The notes below the pieces were generated by a model that saw only the letters and a program-made list of their open reading frames with translations, did no database searches and was not told the origin of the DNA. This document shows positions 22,889 through 32,003 of a stretch of DNA of 32,003 nucleotides, in pieces; the stretch's first letter is position 1, and the number at the start of each line of letters is the position of its first letter. Origin of the DNA: an uncultured beta proteobacterium (lineage in GTDB: Bacteria; Pseudomonadota; Gammaproteobacteria; Burkholderiales; SG8-41). The stretch lies in the NCBI GenBank assembly GCA_903905655.1, contig CAIVHG010000040.1:1-32003 (forward strand), written 5' to 3'. Position numbers and translations under genes: made by a program.

Positions 22889-25747
22889 CTAACCGCTGTT
22901 GCGCAGGCCCGCAGCGACGCCGTTAATCGTTAGGTGGATCGCGCGCTGCACACGCTCCTCGCTGTCCCCGCTGCGATAGCGCTTGAGCAATTCGATCTGC
23001 AGGTGGTTCAGCGGATCGATGTAAGCACAGCGCTCGCGAATTGCACGCGCCAGCGGCGCATTATCCGAGAGGAAATCGGCGCCCTGCGTAATGGCAAGCA
23101 GCCAATGCCGCGTCAACTCCCACTCGCCGCGCAGCCGCTCCCAAATACGCTCGCGCAGCGCGGCGTCGGCGACGAGCTCAGCATAGCGCGATGCGATGCC
23201 CAGGTCAGACTTGGCCATCACCATCTCCATGTTCGCGATCACCACGCGAAAAAACGGCCAGCTCGCTTTCATGCTGCGCAGCTCATCGAGCGTATAGGTC
23301 CCGCCGGCAAGCAGGCCGTCGACCGCGCTGCCGAAGCCGTACCAGGCGGGCAGCATCAGCCGGCACTTGCTCCAGCTGAACACCCAGGGAATCGCGCGCA
23401 GGTCATCGATGTGACCGCTCGCGCGGCGCGATGCGGGCCGGCTGCCGATATTGAGATCTGCGATCTCCGCGATCGGCGTCGAAGCACGGAAATAATCGAA
23501 GAAGCCCGCGCTGCCTTTCACTAATGAACCGTAGACCTCATAGGCGCGGCCGGCGAGCTGATCCATGATGGCACGGTAGCGCGCAATGTCACCTGACGCC
23601 TCCGGGTGCGGCAAGAGGCTCGCCTCGAGCGTTGCCGCCGTCAGCGTTTCCAGGTTGCGCCGTCCATGCAGCGGGTCGGCGTATTTGCTGGAGATGACTT
23701 CACCCTGCTCCGTCAGCCGCACCGCGCCGCCGACGCTGCCCGGCGGCTGCGCAAGGATCGCGTCGTAACTCGGGCCGCCGCCGCGCCCCACCGAGCCGCC
23801 GCGGCCATGAAAAAGCCGCAGGCGAATGCCATGCCCGCGGCACAGCTCGAACAGCTCCACCTGCGCCTGGTAGAGCGCCCAATTCGACATCAGGTATCCA
23901 CCGTCCTTGTTGCTGTCGGAATAGCCGAGCATGATTTCCTGGGAATCGCCGCGCGCAGCGATCCAGTCGCGGTAGAGCGGCAACGCAAAGGCCGCGCGCA
24001 TGATCGCGGCGCAGGCCCTGAGATCCGGTATGGTCTCGAACAAGGGAACCAGATCCAGCGCCATGCCCGGCGGCACTCCGGGCATGAGCAGCCCCGCTTC
24101 CTTCAGCAGCACGCCGACCTCGAGCAGATCCGACAGCGATTCGCAATGCGAGATGATGTAGCGCGCCACGGCGTTTTTGCCATGCTCGCGCTGCGCCTGC
24201 GCCGCGCGCGCAACGATTGCGAGCTCGGACTCGGCATGCGCCGAATAAGTCAGATGCTGCGAACGCAACGGCCTTGCGGTTGCGAGCTCCCCCGTCAGCA
24301 GCGCCACGCGCTCATCTTCGGTGAGCGCGCGATAATCCGCGGCGACTCCGGCCTTCGCTAGCAACTCCGCGACCACCAGTTCATGCTGCTCGGAACTTTG
24401 CCGCAAATCGATCGGCGCCAGATGAAAGCCGAATACGCTGACGGCGCGCTGCAGCGTCCGCAGGCGCCCCTCTGCGAGCAGACCGGCGTTCTGCTGGGCG
24501 AGTGCGCGCGCGATGCATTCGAGGTCGGCTGTGAATTCCTCGGCCGCTGCGTAAGGCTCACGGTTCACGTCTGCGTCCGCCAATGGCATGCCGGCAAGCA
24601 CGGCTGCGGACGCAGCGAGCCGCGTGTGAATCCCAAACAACGCCTGGCGATAGGGCTCATCGCGCCGGTGCGGTGAAGGGTCGCCCGAATCCGCGGCGAA
24701 TGCGAGGAGCTCTGGCGGCATCGCCGACAAGCGTGCGGTCAGAGAGAGTTCAGCCGCCAGGCGCTGCACTTCGTTCAGATAGTGCCCGAATACGAGACGC
24801 GCCTGCGTCTGCAACGCAGCACCGAGAACGGCCGCCGTGACATTCGGATTGCCGTCGCGATCGCCCCCGATCCAGGTACCTACGCGCAGAAATGGCGCGA
24901 GCCACGGCCGACGTGCGAGACTGAATTCCGCGCACAGCGCGGATTCGATCTCCGCGTAGAGCCGCGGCAACTCGCTGAGGAAAGTGCTGCAAAAATAGGC
25001 GAGACCGTTTTCGACTTCATCGGCGACCTGCAGCCCGCTGAGCCGCAACATGGCGGTGAGCCACAGACGCAGCACCTCACGGCGCAGCGCGGTTTCCCAT
25101 TCGTGCACGGCAAGACCCGCGCGGTCGGGTTCGCCATACATGGCCAGCAGCCGCGCGATCTCACGCTCGCAGTTCAAGATGCTCTGGCGCTTCACTTCGG
25201 TCGGATGCGCTGTGAGCACCGGACTCACCTCGGCGCTCGCAAACCAATCCACCAGCTGCGCGCCGTCGATGCCGGCTGCACGGACGCGCGCCAAGGCGTG
25301 CGCGAGGCCGCCCGGAACCTGCACCTGCTCCGTGGCCATGCTGCGGCGCCGGCGCTCGTCATTATCCTCGGCGAGGTTGAGGAGCTGCAGAAAATAGCTG
25401 AACGCGCGCGCTACGTGCAGCGTATCCCCGATCGCCAGTCCGTTGAGCGAGGCATCGAGGTCCCTGCGGGCCGCGATCATTTCCTCTGCGTTGCCGGCCT
25501 GTGCCGCAGTGTTCTCCGCGGAATGGCCGGCCCGTGCCGCAATGTTCTCTGCGGCATTGCCGACGGCCGCCTCTGCGCGACGAAAACGCACCGCCGTCTG
25601 CCGTATGTGCTCGATCAGTTCCAGCGTCGCCGCGCCGGCCTGCTCCTTGATGACTTCGCCTAACAGCCTGCCCAGCAATCTGCGGTCCTGACGTGCGCCG
25701 CCCTGAATCTCAAGAGCGTTGCCTGGTGTTTCCGATGGGTGATTCAT
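22889..25747 (-). CDS. ppc: Phosphoenolpyruvate carboxylase
   Basis: The 952-residue enzyme makes oxaloacetate from phosphoenolpyruvate and bicarbonate, refilling the TCA cycle. All family signatures are present: VLTAHPTEVKRQ with catalytic His181, GYSDSNKDGGY, FHGRGGSVGRGGGP, and the C-terminal NGVAAGLRNSG (usually ending NTG). It is longer than the E. coli enzyme (883 residues), partly because of an Ala-rich insertion at about 63-93 made of 11-residue repeats. The ATG at 25747 is preferred to a TTG at 25777; an AGGA lies about 12 bases upstream. It is convergent with the transglutaminase gene and divergent from glycogen phosphorylase. Confidence 0.96.
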   Translation of the reverse strand: MNHPSETPGNALEIQGGARQDRRLLGRLLGEVIKEQAGAATLELIEHIRQTAVRFRRAEAAVGNAAENIAARAGHSAENTAAQAGNAEEMIAARRDLDASLNGLAIGDTLHVARAFSYFLQLLNLAEDNDERRRRSMATEQVQVPGGLAHALARVRAAGIDGAQLVDWFASAEVSPVLTAHPTEVKRQSILNCEREIARLLAMYGEPDRAGLAVHEWETALRREVLRLWLTAMLRLSGLQVADEVENGLAYFCSTFLSELPRLYAEIESALCAEFSLARRPWLAPFLRVGTWIGGDRDGNPNVTAAVLGAALQTQARLVFGHYLNEVQRLAAELSLTARLSAMPPELLAFAADSGDPSPHRRDEPYRQALFGIHTRLAASAAVLAGMPLADADVNREPYAAAEEFTADLECIARALAQQNAGLLAEGRLRTLQRAVSVFGFHLAPIDLRQSSEQHELVVAELLAKAGVAADYRALTEDERVALLTGELATARPLRSQHLTYSAHAESELAIVARAAQAQREHGKNAVARYIISHCESLSDLLEVGVLLKEAGLLMPGVPPGMALDLVPLFETIPDLRACAAIMRAAFALPLYRDWIAARGDSQEIMLGYSDSNKDGGYLMSNWALYQAQVELFELCRGHGIRLRLFHGRGGSVGRGGGPSYDAILAQPPGSVGGAVRLTEQGEVISSKYADPLHGRRNLETLTAATLEASLLPHPEASGDIARYRAIMDQLAGRAYEVYGSLVKGSAGFFDYFRASTPIAEIADLNIGSRPASRRASGHIDDLRAIPWVFSWSKCRLMLPAWYGFGSAVDGLLAGGTYTLDELRSMKASWPFFRVVIANMEMVMAKSDLGIASRYAELVADAALRERIWERLRGEWELTRHWLLAITQGADFLSDNAPLARAIRERCAYIDPLNHLQIELLKRYRSGDSEERVQRAIHLTINGVAAGLRNSG
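25491..25556 (-). repeat. Tandem 33-bp repeat inside ppc
   Basis: Two adjacent 33-bp units (25491-25523 and 25524-25556) differ at only a few positions, and a partial third copy lies at about 25470-25490. They encode 11-residue units of the type AENxAAxAG. The insertion lies in the N-terminal helical region, before the first catalytic motif, so the enzyme probably tolerates it. Confidence 0.7.
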
Positions 25748-26063
25748 GATCGCGGATATCCTGAATAGGCGATGCAAAATAGAACCTGCTGCAACTCAAG
25801 CAAGAGTCGCGCCCCAGTGGCGCAACCCGACACCCTGCAAACTCAGGACTACATGCTCATGGCTGCTCAAAGGGCGAAGGTACTTGCGCAACCAGGGGTC
25901 GGCACCAATATGGAGCGCGCCACGGCACGCCCGCCCAAAGAAAGTGCGGAGTAACACTCTAAAGGTGCACCTCGCTGCCTCCTAGATCAGTGCGCCCGCT
26001 GTGGCGCATATCTTGCTGATACACCATGCATTGGTCTCACCGCGGAAACAAACCATTGTGGAT
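25748..26063. other. Divergent intergenic region between ppc and glgP
   Basis: This 316-bp gap must hold promoters for both genes, but no box pair stands out. An imperfect dyad GCACCAATATGGAGC lies at 25902-25916 and an 8-bp palindrome GGTGCACC at 25964-25971; both resemble half-sites of NtrC-type nitrogen control, without a matching sigma-54 promoter. Short frames here show no recognisable protein. Confidence 0.4.
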
Positions 26064-28583
<2,520 letters not shown>

Positions 28584-28589
28584 AAGATT

Positions 28590-30410
28590 ATGACGATCCC
28601 CTATAGCCTGGCACTGCCCTGTCTGCAGCAGCGACTGGCCATCGGCGCGTTGACTCCGACGCAGATTGCCCGCGATGTGATAGCAGAGGCGGCGCGCGAC
28701 AGCCATCACACCTGGATCCATCTGCTCCCTGAGGAAGCGGTGCTCGCACAGGCGCAGCGCCTCGAAGCGGATCCCAAGGCACGATCGCTGCCGCTCTACG
28801 GCGTGCCGTTCGCGGTGAAAGACAATATCGACGTCGCCGGCCACCCGACTACCGCCGCCTGCCCGGCGTACAGCTATATCGCAAAGACATCGGCGACCGC
28901 GGTTGTACGTTTGCTGGCGGCCGGCGCCATCCTCATCGGCAAGACCAATCTGGACCAGTTTGCCACCGGCCTGGTTGGCACGCGCTCGCCTTACGGAGCT
29001 TGCAGCAATGCCTTCGACGCACGCTACATCAGCGGAGGATCGAGTTCGGGCTCGGCGCTTGCAGTCGCGCTCAATCAGGTGAGTTTCACGCTGGGCACCG
29101 ATACCGCGGGTTCCGGCCGCATTCCAGCCGGATTCAACAACGTGGTCGGGCTCAAGCCGACGCCGGGCGCGGTCAGTTGCGCGGGGGTCGTGCCGGCGTG
29201 CCGCACGCTGGACTGTGTTTCCGTGTTTGCATTTACCGCAGGCGATGCCTGGGATGTGTATAGCGTCATCCGCGGGCCCGATGCGGTGGACGACTACAGC
29301 CGTCACTCGAAACCCCCGGTGCGCGCGCCTCAAACACGCTACCGCTGCGGCGTGCCATGCCCTGAGCAACTCCAGTTTTATGGCGATGCCGAGGCGCGAC
29401 GCAGCTACGAGCGTGCAGTCGAATTGCTGGAACGCAGCGGCGCCACCGTCATGGAAGTCGACTATGCGCCGTTTCTGGCGGCGGGAAGGCTGCTCTACGA
29501 AGGACCGTGGGTTGCGGAACGGCTCAACGGCATCAAAGCATTTTATGCAACGCATGCAGATGAGATCCATCCCACGACGCGGCAGATCATTGCGACCGGC
29601 GCGAAGTACACGGCGTGCGATCTGTTCGAGGCCGGCTATGCACTGGCAGCGCTCAGGCGCAAAACGGAACGCCAATTCAGAGATATCGATGTGCTCGCCG
29701 TGCCGACTGCGCCGACGATATACACGATGGATCAAATCGCCGAGAAGCCGATTGAGCTCAATGCCAACCTAGGCTATTACTCGAATTACGCGAACCTGCT
29801 CAACCTCGCGGCGATTGCAGTTCCCGGCGGAATGCGCGGTGACGGGCTGCCTGCCGGCATCACCCTCATCGGCCCTGCCGACAGCGAAGCGTTGCTGTGC
29901 GACGCCGGAGACCGCCTGCATCGCCTGAGTTCCAAAACCATCGGCGCCACCAGATTTCTGCTCCCGGCTTATGAGACGAGCTTGGCCGTAGATACCGTAG
30001 AGAATGAAGTCCTGATCGCAGTGGTTGGCGCTCACCTCAGAGGCTTTCCTTTGAATGGTGAACTCATCGAGCACGGCGCGCGCTTCGTCGCCACTGCGCG
30101 CACGGCCCGTCGCTATCATCTGTACCTGCTGCCGAACAGCGTGCCACCCAAACCGGGGCTGGTCCGCGACGAACGCCTGGCCGGCTACCCGATCGAGCTC
30201 GAACTGTGGAGCATGCCGAGCGAGCAATTCGGTTCTTTCGTGGCGTGCATCCCCTCTCCGCTCGCGATCGGCAGCGTTGCGCTGGAAGACGGCAGCACCG
30301 TGAAGGGCTTTTTATGCGAGAGCGCTGCTGTCATCGGCGCACGCGACATTTCATCGTACGGCGGCTGGAAAAATTACATGACGAGCGGCCCACTGGCGCG
30401 CGTGGGGTAA
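28590..30410 (+). CDS. atzF: Allophanate hydrolase (AtzF type)
   Basis: The 606-residue protein has the length and two-domain build of AtzF, which hydrolyses allophanate to ammonia and carbon dioxide. The amidase-signature domain (about 1-450) has the full Ser-cisSer-Lys triad: Lys77 in FAVKDN, Ser151 in SGGSSSGSA and nucleophile Ser175 in GTDTAGSGR. The small C-terminal domain (about 465-600), with HLRGFPLN and the closing ISSYGGWKNY, is specific to allophanate hydrolases and separates it from plain amidases. No urea carboxylase gene is adjacent, so allophanate more likely comes from biuret. The stop is only 13 bases from the stop of the convergent biuret-hydrolase-like gene. The ribosome site (AGAAG) is weak, suggesting coupling with glgP. 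Confidence 0.93.
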   Translation: MTIPYSLALPCLQQRLAIGALTPTQIARDVIAEAARDSHHTWIHLLPEEAVLAQAQRLEADPKARSLPLYGVPFAVKDNIDVAGHPTTAACPAYSYIAKTSATAVVRLLAAGAILIGKTNLDQFATGLVGTRSPYGACSNAFDARYISGGSSSGSALAVALNQVSFTLGTDTAGSGRIPAGFNNVVGLKPTPGAVSCAGVVPACRTLDCVSVFAFTAGDAWDVYSVIRGPDAVDDYSRHSKPPVRAPQTRYRCGVPCPEQLQFYGDAEARRSYERAVELLERSGATVMEVDYAPFLAAGRLLYEGPWVAERLNGIKAFYATHADEIHPTTRQIIATGAKYTACDLFEAGYALAALRRKTERQFRDIDVLAVPTAPTIYTMDQIAEKPIELNANLGYYSNYANLLNLAAIAVPGGMRGDGLPAGITLIGPADSEALLCDAGDRLHRLSSKTIGATRFLLPAYETSLAVDTVENEVLIAVVGAHLRGFPLNGELIEHGARFVATARTARRYHLYLLPNSVPPKPGLVRDERLAGYPIELELWSMPSEQFGSFVACIPSPLAIGSVALEDGSTVKGFLCESAAVIGARDISSYGGWKNYMTSGPLARVG

Positions 30411-30423
30411 CGACCCGCCGCAG

Positions 30424-31179
30424 CTAACACCCGTTCATCCGCCGGCACTGCTCTTCCGACGGCCTGCCCCTATACCCGACGCACCGGCGGCACGTGCCCT
30501 CGAGCGCAGATGAGATCGCCGCCAGCGGCGCAGTCCAGCCGATGATGCCGCCCTGCGCCCGCAACATCTCCAGGATCGCCAGTTTGTAAGCTGGGATGTA
30601 GCTTTCAGTCGCGTCTTCCACCAGCAGGCATTCGTAGCCGCGATCGTTCGCTTCGCGCATGGTGGTCTGCACGCACACTTCGGTCGTGACGCCCGCGAAC
30701 AACAGGTGCGTGATGCCGCGGCCGCGCAGCAGATCATCGAGCAACGTCGCATAAAACGCGCCCTTACCCGGCTTGACGATGACCGTTTCGCCCGGCAACG
30801 GAGCCAACTCCGGCACGATTTCGTTTCCCGTTTCGCCGTCGATCAGGATGCAGCCCATCGCGCCGGCATCACCAATGCGCAGCGTTGCATGGCCGCGCCG
30901 CAGTTTTGCCGGTGGGCAGTCGCTGAGATCTGCGCGGTGCGCCTCGCGGGTGTGAATCATGGATACCTGGTGCCTTCGGCACAGGCTCATGAGATCCTTG
31001 ACCGCCTGAACGGCCTTGGCCAGCAGGCTCACGTCGTTGCCGAGCACCGCGCCAAAGCCGCCGTGCTCGATGAAATCGCGCTGCATGTCGATGACGATGA
31101 GAGTGGTGGTTTTAGGCGTAAAGAAAAACGGGTAAGGCTTTGCCTTGACCACTGCCACCTCACGCGCTGCGGCATTCAT
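30424..31179 (-). CDS. Isochorismatase-family cysteine hydrolase, probable biuret amidohydrolase
   Basis: The 251-residue protein has the isochorismatase-like fold with the triad Asp31 (VIDMQRDF), Lys136 (IVKPGKGAF) and Cys169 ([15 protein letters not shown]). The stretches [12 protein letters not shown] and [15 protein letters not shown] closely recall biuret hydrolase (BiuH), which converts biuret to allophanate and ammonia; the neighbouring AtzF-type gene supplies the next step. The ATG at 31179 has GAGG 7 bases upstream. After the normal family end (near residue 229), 22 extra residues carry four cysteines (230, 233, 245, 251), probably read-through into former intergenic DNA. Other small amides or a pyrimidine-derived ureido acid remain possible substrates. 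Confidence 0.85.
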   Translation of the reverse strand: MNAAAREVAVVKAKPYPFFFTPKTTTLIVIDMQRDFIEHGGFGAVLGNDVSLLAKAVQAVKDLMSLCRRHQVSMIHTREAHRADLSDCPPAKLRRGHATLRIGDAGAMGCILIDGETGNEIVPELAPLPGETVIVKPGKGAFYATLLDDLLRGRGITHLLFAGVTTEVCVQTTMREANDRGYECLLVEDATESYIPAYKLAILEMLRAQGGIIGWTAPLAAISSALEGTCRRCVGYRGRPSEEQCRRMNGC

Positions 31180-31214
31180 GATGCGGCCTCAATCCGTAGC
31201 AGCATGGATGCGCG

Positions 31215-32003
31215 TCATTTCGCTGGCTCCGGCACGCCCTCGTCGATCGCCGGCTGCTGCGCGGGGGCTGCGGCATACTTCGCGCAGAGCAGCAGGCACG
31301 CCACCGCCAGATAGCTGATCGTCACCGCAGGCGAACGGTCTATGCCGAGCGATTCGCCGTGCATGAACCCAAAGAACGTCAGGACCGCGCCTGCCAGCGC
31401 GAACCCTGCGGCCTTGGCGAGCTTGCGATCGATGATCGATGCCGCGATGGCGGCAAGCACCACGCCGGCGACGATGGCGCCACCGCCCATGATGGCGAGC
31501 CCCTAGCACCCCGACCTGCGCCAGCTTGTCCATGCCTACCGCAGCGGCGTTGGTGCCGGCTGCGCCCAGCGCATTGTCGATCAGGAGCTTGCCCCATGCC
31601 GCAAGATTCGGCGTCAGCGCCAATATGATCGCTGGCGCATGCGCCTTGGGCGTCTCCTGGAACGCCTGCGCGCCGATCAGCATGCCGATATAAAGCAGGA
31701 TGGGCGAAATGGCGACCAATGGTATCAGCGCCGAGACGATCGAGATGATGCCGAACCACGACAGCGCGATCACCATGATGCCGGTGGCCGCGGAATAGCC
31801 GATGCGCCCGCCCATCGCCTTCCATCCCGGATGCCCGATATAGATCGTGGTCGGAAAGGGACTGCCGAGCGCCGCAGCCACCACCGACCCGAACCCGTTC
31901 ACCAGCAAAGACGAACGCGTTTCATAACGATCCCCGGCGGCCGCGGCGCTCTCCAGGTTCTGGAGCGAGCCAATCACATTAAAGAGCGCCATGGGGAAGA
32001 TCA
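31215..32003 (-). pseudogene. NCS2/AzgA-like permease, frameshifted and cut by the window edge
   Basis: On the minus strand the frame is open from the window edge. Its residues include QNLESAAAAGDRYETRSSLL, SPFPTTIYIGHPGWKAMGG and several membrane segments (for example around ILLYIGMLIGAQAF). These recall the NCS2/AzgA-type purine and uracil permeases. Near 31500-31503, in a run of four C on the plus strand, the frame shifts by one base. Removing one base joins KLAQVGVLG to the hydrophobic continuation LAIMGGGAIVAGVVLAA, which ends normally at 31215. Without that correction the protein turns Arg/His-rich. Either the gene is recently inactivated or the base is a sequencing error. It is upstream of the biuret-hydrolase-like gene on the same strand, so uptake of biuret or a related ureide is plausible. 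Confidence 0.75.

Overview
The window looks like chromosomal DNA from a high-GC betaproteobacterium, probably of Burkholderiales type. The strongest pointer is three stand-alone Bug/TctC-family periplasmic binding proteins, an expansion typical of that order. Coding density is high. I see no tRNA, rRNA or CRISPR array, and mobile DNA is limited to one transposase remnant and one small fold-back element.

Region 1 (about 1-11440, genes on the minus strand). The left edge carries the 3' end of a decayed IS110-family transposase. Next to it lies a ten-gene unit read leftward from a probable promoter near 11411-11439: aconitase/LeuC-type large subunit, LeuD-type small subunit, MmgE/PrpD protein, isocitrate-lyase/PEP-mutase-family lyase, two TctC binding proteins, a carboxymuconolactone-decarboxylase-family protein, an Old Yellow Enzyme/2,4-dienoyl-CoA-reductase-like flavoprotein, a D-2-hydroxyacid-dehydrogenase-like protein and a third TctC protein. 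Together they suggest uptake and breakdown of an unsaturated or branched di- or tricarboxylic acid: hydration or dehydration, then a retro-aldol type cleavage. The chemistry resembles the methylcitrate or dimethylmalate routes, but no methylcitrate synthase is present. Two of the redox proteins have altered cofactor motifs.

Region 2 (11768-22668, plus strand). A membrane-bound diguanylate cyclase comes first. It is followed by a two-part amidoligase-type cluster: circularly permuted ATP-grasp, alpha-E protein and a large transglutaminase-DUF2126 protein; then an ATP-grasp/alpha-E fusion and a second transglutaminase-like protein. This gene set has been predicted to make or modify peptides but its product is not known. 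A 272-bp element with perfect 20-bp terminal inverted repeats and two internal fold-back arms sits between the two parts and appears to have been inserted into one operon.

Region 3 (22669-32003). A knot of inverted repeats separates the transglutaminase from a convergent phosphoenolpyruvate carboxylase. Glycogen phosphorylase diverges from it and is followed after 6 bp by allophanate hydrolase (AtzF type). A convergent biuret-hydrolase-like cysteine hydrolase and a frameshifted NCS2-like permease, cut by the window edge, complete a probable biuret/allophanate nitrogen-scavenging group.
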